From Campylobacterales bacterium (GTDB lineage: Bacteria > Campylobacterota > Campylobacteria > Campylobacterales > Sulfurospirillaceae): a DNA stretch of 64,000 nt. The DNA lies in the NCBI GenBank assembly GCA_016930915.1, contig JAFGFU010000024.1:20583-84582 (forward strand), read 5' to 3'. Every line of letters starts with the position of its first letter. The first letter of the stretch is position 1. Below, piece after piece: positions 54,203 to 63,173 of the stretch. The notes beneath the pieces were generated by a model. That model was given only the letters and a program-made list of their open reading frames with translations, ran no database searches and had not been told where the DNA came from. The position numbers were made by a program, and so were the translations under genes.

Positions 54203-54211
54203 CGGTTGTGC

Positions 54212-54874
54212 CTATTCATAAATATCTTTGAGTTCTTGAACATTTAAAATAACAATATGATTTTTTTCGATCTCTATAATCCCATTACGGGTCAATTTGT
54301 TTAAAATACGAGAGAGTGTTTCAGGCTGAATATGCAGCATATAGGCTATTTCATGTTTTTTGAGTTTATTAAATGTCTCAAGCTCATTCACCAGCATATG
54401 TGCTACTTTTGCGGTACCATCAAACACCACATCGCGACTAATAATACACTGCATTTGCTGAATCATAGAAAATGACTCTTCTAAAATTTTTTTCATTAAC
54501 CGTTGATTGGCATAAATCATTTCTCGAAACGGAGTGCTTTTAATATGCAAAATCGTGCTATCTTCCAAAAACTCAGCATTGGCATAACAGCTAATAAAAA
54601 AACTATCAATCAACTTAGAAACATTAAAAATCAGCGAGTTGGAGTAGAGTTTGTATAAGAAAATTTCATTATCAAAACGATCTACTTTATAAAATTTCAC
54701 CGAACCTGAGATAATATAAAAAATAGCATCTTTGCTATCTTTCTCATAAAAAAGTACATCACCAGCTTTATGATGATGTACAGTACAAAACGAAGCGATA
54801 GTGTGAATGTCTTCTTCTTCTAAAGAATGAAACAATGGTAAAGATTGCAATAAAAGAAACTGTTCATTTGCCAT
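54212..54874 (-). CDS. Crp/Fnr-family regulator adjacent to the nrf cluster
   Basis: This protein of about 220 residues has an N-terminal cyclic-nucleotide-type domain (FYEKDSKDAIFYIISGSVKF) and a C-terminal winged helix (AYMLHIQPETLSRILNKLTR). No iron-sulphur cysteine set is apparent, so it is not a classical FNR and may sense nitrogen oxides or another signal, as NssR/HcpR-like proteins do. The ATG at 54874 is preferred to a GTG at 54880. It could bind the boxes before nrfH and napA. Confidence 0.83.
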   Translation of the reverse strand: MANEQFLLLQSLPLFHSLEEEDIHTIASFCTVHHHKAGDVLFYEKDSKDAIFYIISGSVKFYKVDRFDNEIFLYKLYSNSLIFNVSKLIDSFFISCYANAEFLEDSTILHIKSTPFREMIYANQRLMKKILEESFSMIQQMQCIISRDVVFDGTAKVAHMLVNELETFNKLKKHEIAYMLHIQPETLSRILNKLTRNGIIEIEKNHIVILNVQELKDIYE

Positions 54875-54891
54875 TAACACTTCTTTAGGAT

Positions 54892-55542
54892 TTAGTGATT
54901 AAACGTAGCGTTTTCTACAATAATCTTATAAATATATCCCGAACCAAAATCTTTGTCAATGGCGACAACACCGCTTGCTGTTATAATATCACCTACTTTT
55001 GGAATTTCTTTTGAGGTAAATACAATGCGTCCAACCTCACTTCCCTCGCCTGTTCCATCTTGAATATGCACCCAATTACGTCCCATAATATTTTGCGAAG
55101 CTTTGACGACCTTTCCACGAATAGCAATCGTTTTTCCACTTAACGTTGGGCGTTTTTGTAACACCTCTTTCACATTCATCAACCCCTCTTTTTGATACGG
55201 TGAGCGTTCAACCACGTCTGTAATCAACGCTAAATTTCCTTTTTCAGAAACGTTGGTGCGATGTTGGAGGTTAGATGCAAACATTAAATCATCAAAGGTA
55301 CGATTGAGTGCCTTACTTTGAAAGTTTTTCGCACGCATCTCTTCTTCAAAACGTACTTCCAACCCTTTGGGAATCTCCACACCCTCTACGGCTATCCAAT
55401 AACTCTTTTTGGCATCCTCGATTTCTAGGTAAGTATAACCTCCACCATGAATCACATCTTTAATCACACCCTCATGAATATTTCCTGCATATAAACTCAT
55501 ACTACAGGCGAGTGAGGCTAAAAGCGTTGTTATTTTTTTCAT
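54892..55542 (-). CDS. nrfJ: NrfJ-like exported protein
   Basis: This 216-residue protein has a signal peptide (LLASLACSMSLYAG) and two small modules with beta-rich OB-like character, the second containing RGKVVKASQNIMGRNWVHIQ. Position and export fit the nrfJ gene of Wolinella-type clusters nrfHAIJ. Its role in nitrite reductase maturation or protection is not established. It starts within the nrfI stop codon (ATGA overlap) and is followed by the Crp/Fnr gene. Confidence 0.7.
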   Translation of the reverse strand: MKKITTLLASLACSMSLYAGNIHEGVIKDVIHGGGYTYLEIEDAKKSYWIAVEGVEIPKGLEVRFEEEMRAKNFQSKALNRTFDDLMFASNLQHRTNVSEKGNLALITDVVERSPYQKEGLMNVKEVLQKRPTLSGKTIAIRGKVVKASQNIMGRNWVHIQDGTGEGSEVGRIVFTSKEIPKVGDIITASGVVAIDKDFGSGYIYKIIVENATFNH

Positions 55543-57917
55543 TTTTCTTCCTTTAAATGTTTATTTTTATATGAAACGAAAATCAGCAATGTGACACAAA
55601 AAAGTGTACCATAAACCCATGTAGGAATGGGTACAGGATCACCTGTGGCATACGAGTGCATCCCTGCTAAGTAAAAATTAACCCCAAAATAGGTCATCAA
55701 AATAGAACTAAACCCTAACAAAGAGAGCACCGCAAAAAGATAGTGCGAATAGAGTTTTGGAATCAGCCTTACATGTAAAATAATCGTATAAACAATAATC
55801 GCAATATACGCCCATGTCTCCTTAGGATCCCATCCCCAGTAACGTCCCCACGACTCATTCGCCCAAATCGCCCCTAAAAAGTTACCAATGACCAAAAGGC
55901 TTAAGCCTAAGATGAGTACAACTTCATTCATCACAGTTAAGCTTACAATCGCTTTTTGAATGCTAGAAGCACTTTTACATGTAAAAAGTATCAGCGTAAA
56001 AAATCCCAGCGCACACCCTAGAGCAAAAAAGCCATAACTGGCTGTAATCACCGAGACATGAAGGCTGAGCCAAAAGGATTTAAGGACAGGCACAAGGTTG
56101 GTAATTTCAGGGTCCATGTTTCCCAAATGCGCCACAAACATAAAAATACCCGCCATCATCACGGAACCAGAGAGCGCAAAGAGTGAATGACGCATAAAAA
56201 GCATAGAAAAAAGCAGACACGACCATGCAATATAAATCATCGACTCATACGTATCGCTCATCGGCGCATGAGAGCTAACATACCACCTCAGTGCCAAGCC
56301 AAACGTATGCAAAATAAAGAGCAACGCCACCGCATAAAACAGAGGTTTCACGCGTTTACATGTAAAGCTATGTGGGGCAAAAACCTGCCCAAATGCGACA
56401 ATCAACAAGACCATACTCATCAAAACATACGCTAAGGTTAAACGCTCAAAAATTTTCACATGATTGTAAAAGAGTTCTACTTTCACATGCGTTTTTGAAG
56501 GCATAATGGAAGCTCCATAGGCATTTTGAAACGCCTCAAAGGTTTTTACATGTAAAGAGGCTTTTTCATACTTTCGCTCAAACAAAGCAGTCGCAAACGC
56601 AACCGAGGTGTCTTTCACCTCTTTGAGCTCCTCACCCTTGCCTTTCATAATAAGCTGCTCAAATGCCACCCATGTATGATTTTCATCGCCAATCACAGGA
56701 AAGAGTTTAAACAAAACCCCTTGATACATCATAAACGCAATGCTCAACCGCTCATCGACTTTAATGACATCGTTTTCAAAGGTGCCTCTTTGGCTAGGCT
56801 TAAGCGCTAAGGCTTTTTGCAACACCTCTTCAAGTTTATAGCGATGCCCCTCAAAAAAATCCTCAAAACAAAGCAGTTTTTGCTCTTTTGAAACACCAAC
56901 AAACTCTCTCAGTTTTGGCGTTTTTGTCTGAATCATCGGCATATTTTTCCATAAACTCGGATGCGAGAGCATCCCTAAGGCAATTTGCGTGGGACTCATC
57001 TCATACAAAGTGCTTTTACCGCTGAGTTTATAGAGTACCTCTTGAGCGAGTGTATCAAAGGGTTTCATGCGTCCCATGCGAGATTGCACCACAAGCGCTC
57101 CAAACGCCTCTGCGACCTGCACACTGTTGGCTCGATGCTCATCCAAATAGGTCTGAACATACGCACTGTGCGAGAAAAGAGGTGTTTGCGTCACCAGTAT
57201 CAGACAGACAAGCAAGGAGGTTTGTTTCATCGAAGCAAGAAGCTTTGAAAAGCGTGATTTTTTATCAAAAAGATTCAATATAAGCCCTAAAAACAAAAGC
57301 GCATACCCCACATACGTCACTTCAACACCGGGGTCTTTGCTCACCGAGAGAATCGTTCCCTTCTCATCAGGGTCATAAAAGGTTTGAAAAAATTTATACC
57401 CTTTGTAGGTGAGAGGTTGATTCATGGAGATAGAAGCATCCACACGTACATCACCCTCTTCAATACGCACATCGCTATTATAAGACGAAGGTGCCTTACT
57501 TCCATAGTAACGCTCCATCTCAAAATCTTTGAGATACACAGAAAAAGGAAGCGTGATTTCCTCATTGAGTTCGGTGGAAAAAATCGTATTAGCACTGCTG
57601 TTTTCACGAATTTTCATGACACCCTCGACACCAAAATAACGGGTCAATCCAGAGCCAATCAGGAGTAAAATAAAGGCCGCATGGAACGTAAAACGGCTTA
57701 CATGTAAAACCATTTTGGTGCGATAAATCACCAAAGCGATATTCAGCGCACCCAAACACAAAAGCGCTTCATACCACAGCGCATCATAGACATAATGCCT
57801 CGCAAACGCCGTGCCAAAATCATTCTCTAAAAAGGTTGCAACCGCAGCACCTAAGGCTAAAGCGATCAGTACAAACAGCATGGTCTTATACGAACGCAAA
57901 ATGCTAAGTAACACCAT
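55539..57917 (-). CDS. nrfI: NrfI, fused ResB/CcsA-type cytochrome c maturation protein
   Basis: This protein of about 792 residues combines a ResB-like N-terminal part (to ~210) with a CcsA/ResC-like part (~480-790) bearing the haem-binding WWD-type motif NESWGRYWGWDPKETWAYIA. It has multiple membrane helices. It attaches haem to NrfA, in particular to the unusual CXXCK site, in Wolinella-type systems. The start at 57917 follows AAGGA; the earlier ATG at 57956 adds 13 residues. Five palindrome copies occur in the gene, the largest number here. A hairpin at 57981 separates it from nrfA. Confidence 0.88.
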   Translation of the reverse strand: MVLLSILRSYKTMLFVLIALALGAAVATFLENDFGTAFARHYVYDALWYEALLCLGALNIALVIYRTKMVLHVSRFTFHAAFILLLIGSGLTRYFGVEGVMKIRENSSANTIFSTELNEEITLPFSVYLKDFEMERYYGSKAPSSYNSDVRIEEGDVRVDASISMNQPLTYKGYKFFQTFYDPDEKGTILSVSKDPGVEVTYVGYALLFLGLILNLFDKKSRFSKLLASMKQTSLLVCLILVTQTPLFSHSAYVQTYLDEHRANSVQVAEAFGALVVQSRMGRMKPFDTLAQEVLYKLSGKSTLYEMSPTQIALGMLSHPSLWKNMPMIQTKTPKLREFVGVSKEQKLLCFEDFFEGHRYKLEEVLQKALALKPSQRGTFENDVIKVDERLSIAFMMYQGVLFKLFPVIGDENHTWVAFEQLIMKGKGEELKEVKDTSVAFATALFERKYEKASLHVKTFEAFQNAYGASIMPSKTHVKVELFYNHVKIFERLTLAYVLMSMVLLIVAFGQVFAPHSFTCKRVKPLFYAVALLFILHTFGLALRWYVSSHAPMSDTYESMIYIAWSCLLFSMLFMRHSLFALSGSVMMAGIFMFVAHLGNMDPEITNLVPVLKSFWLSLHVSVITASYGFFALGCALGFFTLILFTCKSASSIQKAIVSLTVMNEVVLILGLSLLVIGNFLGAIWANESWGRYWGWDPKETWAYIAIIVYTIILHVRLIPKLYSHYLFAVLSLLGFSSILMTYFGVNFYLAGMHSYATGDPVPIPTWVYGTLFCVTLLIFVSYKNKHLKEEK

Positions 57918-57980
57918 AAAATCCTTTATGTTATACGAAAAAAACGCAACCCTCACGTCACTTTAGTATAGCATAAAGAC

Positions 57981-57999
57981 GAAGGGGAAAATCCCCTTC
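57981..57999 (-). terminator. Hairpin between nrfA and nrfI
   Basis: GAAGGGGA/TCCCCTTC with a 3-base loop follows the nrfA stop by 15 bases. It may protect the nrfHA message or lessen nrfI expression instead of ending all transcription. Confidence 0.5.
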
Positions 58000-58013
58000 A
58001 TCTTACATCATAG

Positions 58014-59558
58014 TTACTTTTTATTCCAAGATGATTTACCATTGTTAATGGTATCAACATCTTTGTAAAGCTCAGGATTTGCTCTACCTTTTGCTTTAGC
58101 CTCTTTTTTCCACTCTTGCTCTAGCGTTTGTTTAAACTTCATTTTCTCAGCAGAAAGTGCAGCCATGTCCACTTTAGCCAATTTTTGAGCTTTATCTTTG
58201 CTATCAAAATCAGGTGCGATATAATCCATTACACCGTGTTTTGCTAAAATTTTCACTAAGATAAGACGTGCATTTTGTGCATCATCATTTCCAGCTGCAA
58301 GTAAACGTAATGTCTCTTCAGGCGCATGGAAGTAGTTACCATGAGCTGCAATCGCCATATCCGCTTTAAACTGTCCATGACGAATCAATCTACGAACCTC
58401 TTTAAGCTCATCATCACTCGCACCCGCTTCAATTGCTTTAGCTGTCTCTAAGTGTGCTTTACCAAGGTTATCAAACGCCACTTTATTTAAGAACTCTTTT
58501 CTCTCATATTTTTGGTGAACAATGCCTCTAAGCTTTGACTCGCTCTCTCTGTGGCAGTTCATACAACTTTGATCCATAGAATCCAATGGATTTTCTTTCA
58601 CTTGGTGGTCAGAATATTTTACAGAACCCTCTTGAGTATAAGGCATATGACAGTCTGCACATGAAACACCTTTTTGACCGTGAATGCCAGATTTCCAAAA
58701 TTCATAACCAGGGTGTTGTGCTTTAAGCATTTTGGTTTTAGAAATATTATGTGTCCAATCCGCAAAACCAATTTCATCGTAGTACTTAATCATGCCCTCA
58801 ACGCCTGCATTACCCTCTTTACCAATGCCATTTGCCCATGGAAGCGTAACAACCATCGCTGTTTTATCAGCACCTTTGGCATCTTTCCACTCGGTTTTTT
58901 TGAAGTAATACTCAACGTGACACTGTGCACAGACTAAAGAGCGTTTGTCTTGATGTGTTGACTCATCAAAGGTTTTTAAACCCGCTGCTTGAAGTCCACG
59001 GTCAAGATGAGGAACACGTACTTTAAGCTGGGCTGTTTTGTCATCATGGCAGTTTGCACAGCCGATTGAGTTAACAATTTGAGAACCATACTTTGCCCAC
59101 TTACCTGTAAAATACTCCAACTCGCCATCTTCTTCAATTAAACGAGGAACATCAGGCGATTTACATGTCCAACACGCTGTTGGCAGGGGACCTGTTTTAG
59201 CATCTACAGGAGCACCTGTTCGAAGGCTGTTGACATTGTCTTGCAACGCATAGTAATGTCCACGTGGGGAGTTATAATCTTTAGAAAACGCATAACCAGA
59301 CCATGCAACAACGAGTGCTGGGTCTTTTGCAAGCATATCGGTGAAACTATCATACTCTTTTGTTTTCTTCCATGAGTCAAACTGACGTGGATAGTACTTT
59401 GCCCACTCTTCACTCTTCTCTTTACCAGCAATGCCTGCTTCACTTGGCGCTTTTGCTAACTCAACACGTTGTTTCTCTTTTTCGTTGATGTTATTTGCTA
59501 AAAGTGCCATCGCACCAATCGCTACCAATGAACCAGCAAGTAATAATTTAAACTTCAT
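58014..59558 (-). CDS. nrfA: NrfA, pentahaem cytochrome c nitrite reductase
   Basis: This periplasmic enzyme of about 514 residues reduces nitrite to ammonium. It has the active-site haem motif CWTCK, in which lysine ligates the catalytic iron, and four CxxCH sites: CANCH, CAQCH, CADCH and CMNCH. The histidine and arginine/tyrosine active-site positions lie in the regular places. The start is taken at the third of three successive ATGs, 7 bases after AAGG. It sits 9 bases after nrfH. The nitrite made by the Nap complex is its natural substrate. Confidence 0.97.
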   Translation of the reverse strand: MKFKLLLAGSLVAIGAMALLANNINEKEKQRVELAKAPSEAGIAGKEKSEEWAKYYPRQFDSWKKTKEYDSFTDMLAKDPALVVAWSGYAFSKDYNSPRGHYYALQDNVNSLRTGAPVDAKTGPLPTACWTCKSPDVPRLIEEDGELEYFTGKWAKYGSQIVNSIGCANCHDDKTAQLKVRVPHLDRGLQAAGLKTFDESTHQDKRSLVCAQCHVEYYFKKTEWKDAKGADKTAMVVTLPWANGIGKEGNAGVEGMIKYYDEIGFADWTHNISKTKMLKAQHPGYEFWKSGIHGQKGVSCADCHMPYTQEGSVKYSDHQVKENPLDSMDQSCMNCHRESESKLRGIVHQKYERKEFLNKVAFDNLGKAHLETAKAIEAGASDDELKEVRRLIRHGQFKADMAIAAHGNYFHAPEETLRLLAAGNDDAQNARLILVKILAKHGVMDYIAPDFDSKDKAQKLAKVDMAALSAEKMKFKQTLEQEWKKEAKAKGRANPELYKDVDTINNGKSSWNKK

Positions 59559-59572
59559 CATCATCCTTCCTT

Positions 59573-60106
59573 TTACTTAACTTCTTTAACACCTAACGCA
59601 TTAGGTGTTGTGGTAAGACCTCTTACCTTGCCATGAGGTACGCCTTTATGACACTCCCAACATCGTCTGCCCGTAGCGACACTTGGATCATCATAATTAT
59701 GATATTTATCACTGTTGTTTACCATGCCTGAAGTCAGACTTTTATGGCAAGAGATACAATTATCCTGAACTCTTTGCGCACCATTGTCACTAATTTTAAT
59801 CGCATTTTTATACGTATTAAACGTAAACGCCACACTGTGGTTGTACCCATCAATGGCTTTTGCGATATATTTGTTTACCATGTTGTCCCGTGGTAAGTGA
59901 CAATCGACACATGTGGCCCTTTGCGCATGTGAACTGTGTTGCCATGTTGCATATTGCGTGTTCATGACGTGACAGTTGATACAGGCTTTAGGATCACTGG
60001 AGAGATACGACAGCGCCTTAGATGCATTAACCATGTAAACAAAAAAACCAATGGCTACAATAAAAGCACCCAGTGCTGCGTATTTTAGGAAATTACTATT
60101 TTTCAC
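59573..60106 (-). CDS. nrfH: NrfH, tetrahaem membrane quinol dehydrogenase
   Basis: This 177-residue cytochrome c has an N-terminal membrane anchor (ALGAFIVAIGFFVYMVNASK) and four CxxCH sites: CINCH, CVDCH, CISCH and CWECH. It oxidises menaquinol and hands electrons to NrfA. A ribosome site GGAGG lies before the ATG. It is the first gene of the nrfHAIJ cluster. Confidence 0.95.
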   Translation of the reverse strand: MKNSNFLKYAALGAFIVAIGFFVYMVNASKALSYLSSDPKACINCHVMNTQYATWQHSSHAQRATCVDCHLPRDNMVNKYIAKAIDGYNHSVAFTFNTYKNAIKISDNGAQRVQDNCISCHKSLTSGMVNNSDKYHNYDDPSVATGRRCWECHKGVPHGKVRGLTTTPNALGVKEVK

Positions 60107-60266
60107 ATTTCCTCCTTTATTCTTTTCGTTAACTTTTCATCTTTACATGTAAAAGCAACAACGCCCAACCCAAACACACATGATCTGCATCATCGTGTAA
60201 CTAAAGACCTAACCTCCTATTATTAATTTTTATTTAAACGTAAAAGATAATACTAAGATTGCAGGC

Positions 60267-60308
60267 ATTGTATAAATAAAGCGAAAAAAAAACCTTGACT
60301 TATATCAA
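60267..60308 (-). promoter_or_regulatory. nrf promoter with FNR-like box near -41.5
   Basis: TTGACTTATATCAA (60295-60308) matches the FNR half-site arrangement TTGAT-N4-ATCAA with one change. A -10 box TACAAT on the minus strand (60267-60272) predicts a start near 60260, placing the box centre around 41.5 bases upstream. This pairs with the same arrangement before napA. Confidence 0.65.
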
Positions 60309-60492
60309 TTTTTCTTAATTCAAGAGAAAATGAGTCTGTTTTAAAGAAGAGCTAAAAGTACGATATTTAGGTTGTTTGAAAGGAGCAAAAGAGGTAATAA
60401 CGATAAAAATAAAAAAAATCTTATAAAATAATCTTATAAGAAAAAAGCAGATACTATTTTTCTGTTTTTTTAAGACCTATTTATTTTTCGAA

Positions 60493-60630
60493 TAGACTTC
60501 TTGCAAAACTCATTTTGCAAGAAGGAAAAGCACCAAGGGTGCGCGGGCTTTCTGCCAAAGATTACCCAGTGTTAACGTAGCCTTTAGAGCTTTGCTTTAA
60601 AGGCGTGTTAAAAGTTCTGCAAGAACCCTA
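60493..60630. mobile_element. MITE-like short inverted-repeat element
   Basis: A 138-base segment is bounded by TA and has terminal repeats TAGACTTCTTGCAAAAC and, at the far end, the reverse complement of TAGGGTTCTTGCAGAAC (14 of 17 alike). The left end also has an inward inverted copy (CTTCTTGCAAAA, 4 bases, TTTTGCAAGAAG). It holds no ORF. TA ends are typical of IS630/mariner-type insertion, but no transposase is present. Confidence 0.45.
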
Positions 60631-60685
60631 ATTGAGAATATGCAAAAAGAGGGAAAATATTCTTACGCTTTTTCCCCTCTTTTGA

Positions 60686-61543
60686 TTAACGTAGTAGTAA
60701 CAAAGGTTTTGGAGTCGATAAAATCATCTTCGAGGTAAAACTCCCAAACAGAGCATCACGAATACGACTATGACTAAACGCACCCATGGCAATTAAATCT
60801 ATGCTATTTTCCTTTTGATAGTTCAAAAGTTCCTTAATGGGGTCACCCTGAAGCGATGCAGTATAAAGCGTGCTAAAACTGAGTGTTTCTAAGATATGCG
60901 TTGCTTCTTCTAGCATAAAAGATGAGAGTGCTTTGTCTTTATAGACATTGACCATATGGCGCTCAACATGATTGAAAAGTGGCTCTTTTGCCACCATATC
61001 TATGGCTTTTTTAGAAGAAGGTGAGCCATCATAGGCTATGAGAATTTTTTTAGGCTCAGAAAATGCCTCATTGACCAATAAAATAGGCACATTAAGGGTA
61101 CGAATCAACTCTTCCACTTGTGAGCCAATCGCTTGGGCTTGATTTTCGTGGTCTTTTCCACGAAGCCCTAGAATTAAAAGGCGAATCTCCTCTTTGTGTG
61201 CTTGCACATTTTCATACAATTCCCCATGCTTTTGGACGATTTTCACCGCTTTGGCTTCTTGGCTTAATACACGTTCTTGAAGGCGTGAGAGCATCTTTTT
61301 GCCCTCAACAATGGCTTTTTTACTCTCGCTTTTTTCCTCATCAATGAGTGTTTCCAGCAAATCATCTCGTGCACCTAAACCAATATTGCCTGAAAGGTCG
61401 GTTTGAGTGCTTACATGTAAATGCTCCACCACGTTTAAAAGTTCCAGCGGAAGATGCAATGTTTTGGAAAAAAATGCCCCAAAATCGCACACGGCTTCAC
61501 TCAAAGTCGAACCGTCCACACATGCCATAATTTTTTTAGTCAT
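60686..61543 (-). CDS. Tandem UspA universal stress protein
   Basis: This 285-residue protein contains two UspA modules, residues ~1-145 and ~155-285. Each begins with a strand carrying KIMACVDGST or KKILIAYDGSPSS, and ends with the ATP-binding pattern GSTxxxLL: the second has ALFGSFTSKMILSTPKPLLL. Universal stress proteins bind nucleotides and aid survival. It is 1 base from the SulP gene and so co-expressed, probably modulating that transporter. Confidence 0.9.
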   Translation of the reverse strand: MTKKIMACVDGSTLSEAVCDFGAFFSKTLHLPLELLNVVEHLHVSTQTDLSGNIGLGARDDLLETLIDEEKSESKKAIVEGKKMLSRLQERVLSQEAKAVKIVQKHGELYENVQAHKEEIRLLILGLRGKDHENQAQAIGSQVEELIRTLNVPILLVNEAFSEPKKILIAYDGSPSSKKAIDMVAKEPLFNHVERHMVNVYKDKALSSFMLEEATHILETLSFSTLYTASLQGDPIKELLNYQKENSIDLIAMGAFSHSRIRDALFGSFTSKMILSTPKPLLLLR

Positions 61544-61544
61544 C

Positions 61545-63035
61545 TTAGTGCCCTCCCATCATTTTTTCAATCTCTTCGGGCTTATCGTGTATGCCAAAAC
61601 GGTCAATAATCGTCTGGTTTGCCTCGTTTAAGCCTATCACTTCCACCTCAGCGCCCTCACGACGAAATTTAATGACCACTTTATCCAAAGCACTTACCCC
61701 TGTAATATCCCAAAAATGCGCCCTACTTAAATCAATTACGACCTTATCGACCACCTCTTTAAAATCAAACGAATTGATAAAGCGTTCGGCGGAGTTAAAG
61801 AAAACTTGTCCTACCACTTTGTAGGTGACATTTCCATTTTGCTCATCGCTCAAGCGCTCCACATACATGAAGTGGCTGATTTTATTGGCAAAAAAGAGGG
61901 ACGCTAGAAGCACGCCTGTTAAAACGCCATAGGCTAAATTGTGCGTCCACACCACCACGACAACGGTTGAGAGCATGACGATGTTGGTGGAGAGCGGAAG
62001 CGTTTTTAAGCGTTTAATCGAACCCCAATCAAACGTCCCTATCGAGACCATAATCATAATCGCCACTAAGGCCGCCATAGGAATGAGGCTGAGCCACTGG
62101 CTTAAAAAAACCACCATGATGAGCAACATAACCCCTGCAAACAGGGTGGAGAGTCTGCCTCGTCCGCCTGATTTGATGTTGATGACTGATTGTCCTATCA
62201 TCGCACAGCCTGCCATGCCTCCAAAAAAACCAGCCGCGATGTTCGCCACACCCTGCCCTTTACACTCACGGTTTTTATCGCTTTTGGTGTCGGTGAGCTC
62301 ATCAACAATGGTAGCCGTCATGAGCGACTCCAAAAGCCCGACCACAGCAAGGGCGGCAGCGTATGGGAAGATAATCTGCAAGGTTTCAAAACTAAGCGGA
62401 ATAGTGGGGATTAAAAACATCGGAAGCGTATCAGGAAGGGTTCCCATATCGCCGATGGTGCGCACATCCCATCCCAGCACCAAACTTGCAAGGGTAATGA
62501 CAACAATGGTAACTAAAGGAGAAGGAATAAGCTTACCCACCAAAGGCAAGAGTGGAAATCCGTAGATAATGCCAAGCCCTGCGACCACAAAGGCATAGGT
62601 GTGCCATGAAACATTGCTAAGTTCAGGCAATTGCGCCATAAAAATCAAAATCGCCAACGCATTGACAAACCCCACCACGACCGAGCGAGAGACAAAACTC
62701 ATGAGTGAGCCTAGTTTCAAATACCCAGCGCCTATTTGCAAAATCCCTGTCAAAATCGTAGCGGCAAGCAGATACTCTAGCCCGTGTTGCTTCACCAGTG
62801 TGACCATCAAAAGTGCCATCGCTCCAGTAGCCGCTGAAATCATACCAGCACGACCACCCACAAAGGCAATCACCACGGCGATACAAAACGAGGCATACAG
62901 CCCCACTCTGGGATCAACCCCTGCGATAATCGAAAAGGCAATTGCCTCGGGAATCAAGGCAAGGGCGACAACAAGTCCTGAGAGTAAATCGCCTTTGATA
63001 TTTCCAAACCACTCTTTTTTTAATCGCAATACCAA
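61545..63035 (-). CDS. SulP-family anion transporter with STAS domain
   Basis: This 496-residue protein has about 11-12 membrane helices and the SLC26/SulP hallmarks: the start [20 protein letters not shown], then [20 protein letters not shown], and a C-terminal STAS domain (residues ~400-490) with [20 protein letters not shown]. It imports sulfate, bicarbonate or another anion using an ion gradient; the substrate is not fixed by sequence. It is paired with the UspA protein, an arrangement common to this family. Confidence 0.9.
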   Translation of the reverse strand: MVLRLKKEWFGNIKGDLLSGLVVALALIPEAIAFSIIAGVDPRVGLYASFCIAVVIAFVGGRAGMISAATGAMALLMVTLVKQHGLEYLLAATILTGILQIGAGYLKLGSLMSFVSRSVVVGFVNALAILIFMAQLPELSNVSWHTYAFVVAGLGIIYGFPLLPLVGKLIPSPLVTIVVITLASLVLGWDVRTIGDMGTLPDTLPMFLIPTIPLSFETLQIIFPYAAALAVVGLLESLMTATIVDELTDTKSDKNRECKGQGVANIAAGFFGGMAGCAMIGQSVINIKSGGRGRLSTLFAGVMLLIMVVFLSQWLSLIPMAALVAIMIMVSIGTFDWGSIKRLKTLPLSTNIVMLSTVVVVVWTHNLAYGVLTGVLLASLFFANKISHFMYVERLSDEQNGNVTYKVVGQVFFNSAERFINSFDFKEVVDKVVIDLSRAHFWDITGVSALDKVVIKFRREGAEVEVIGLNEANQTIIDRFGIHDKPEEIEKMMGGH

Positions 63036-63069
63036 ATAGAAGTCCTTTTTTTATGATTGTTTAAATAAA

Positions 63070-63144
63070 TGGAGCGGGTGACGGGGCTCGAACCCGCGAC
63101 TTTCAGCTTGGGAAGCTAACACTCTACCACTGAGCTACACCCGC
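63070..63144 (-). tRNA. tRNA-Gly(CCC)
   Basis: The 75-base cloverleaf has acceptor GCGGGTG, D-arm GCTC/GAGT-like, the anticodon stem TTAGC/GCTGA closing the loop TTCCCAA with anticodon CCC, the T-arm GCGGG-TTCGAGC-CCCGT and encoded CCA. It lies between the SulP gene and a Crp/Fnr gene. Confidence 0.93.
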
Positions 63145-63173
63145 AAATGAAGTAATAAAAATGAAGGTGGCAA

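Larger units (their letters stand above)
60107..60685. other. Gap with nrf promoter and MITE-like element
   Basis: No gene is seen in this 579-base stretch. It holds a palindrome copy (60142-60153), the nrf promoter and FNR-like box (60260-60308), AT-rich DNA with run-on hairpins, and a short inverted-repeat element (60493-60630). Confidence 0.6.

Noticed and set aside
61939..62565. Long forward ORF opposite the SulP gene
   Set aside because: It is an antisense shadow of conserved membrane helices of SulP; composition is unlike a real protein.
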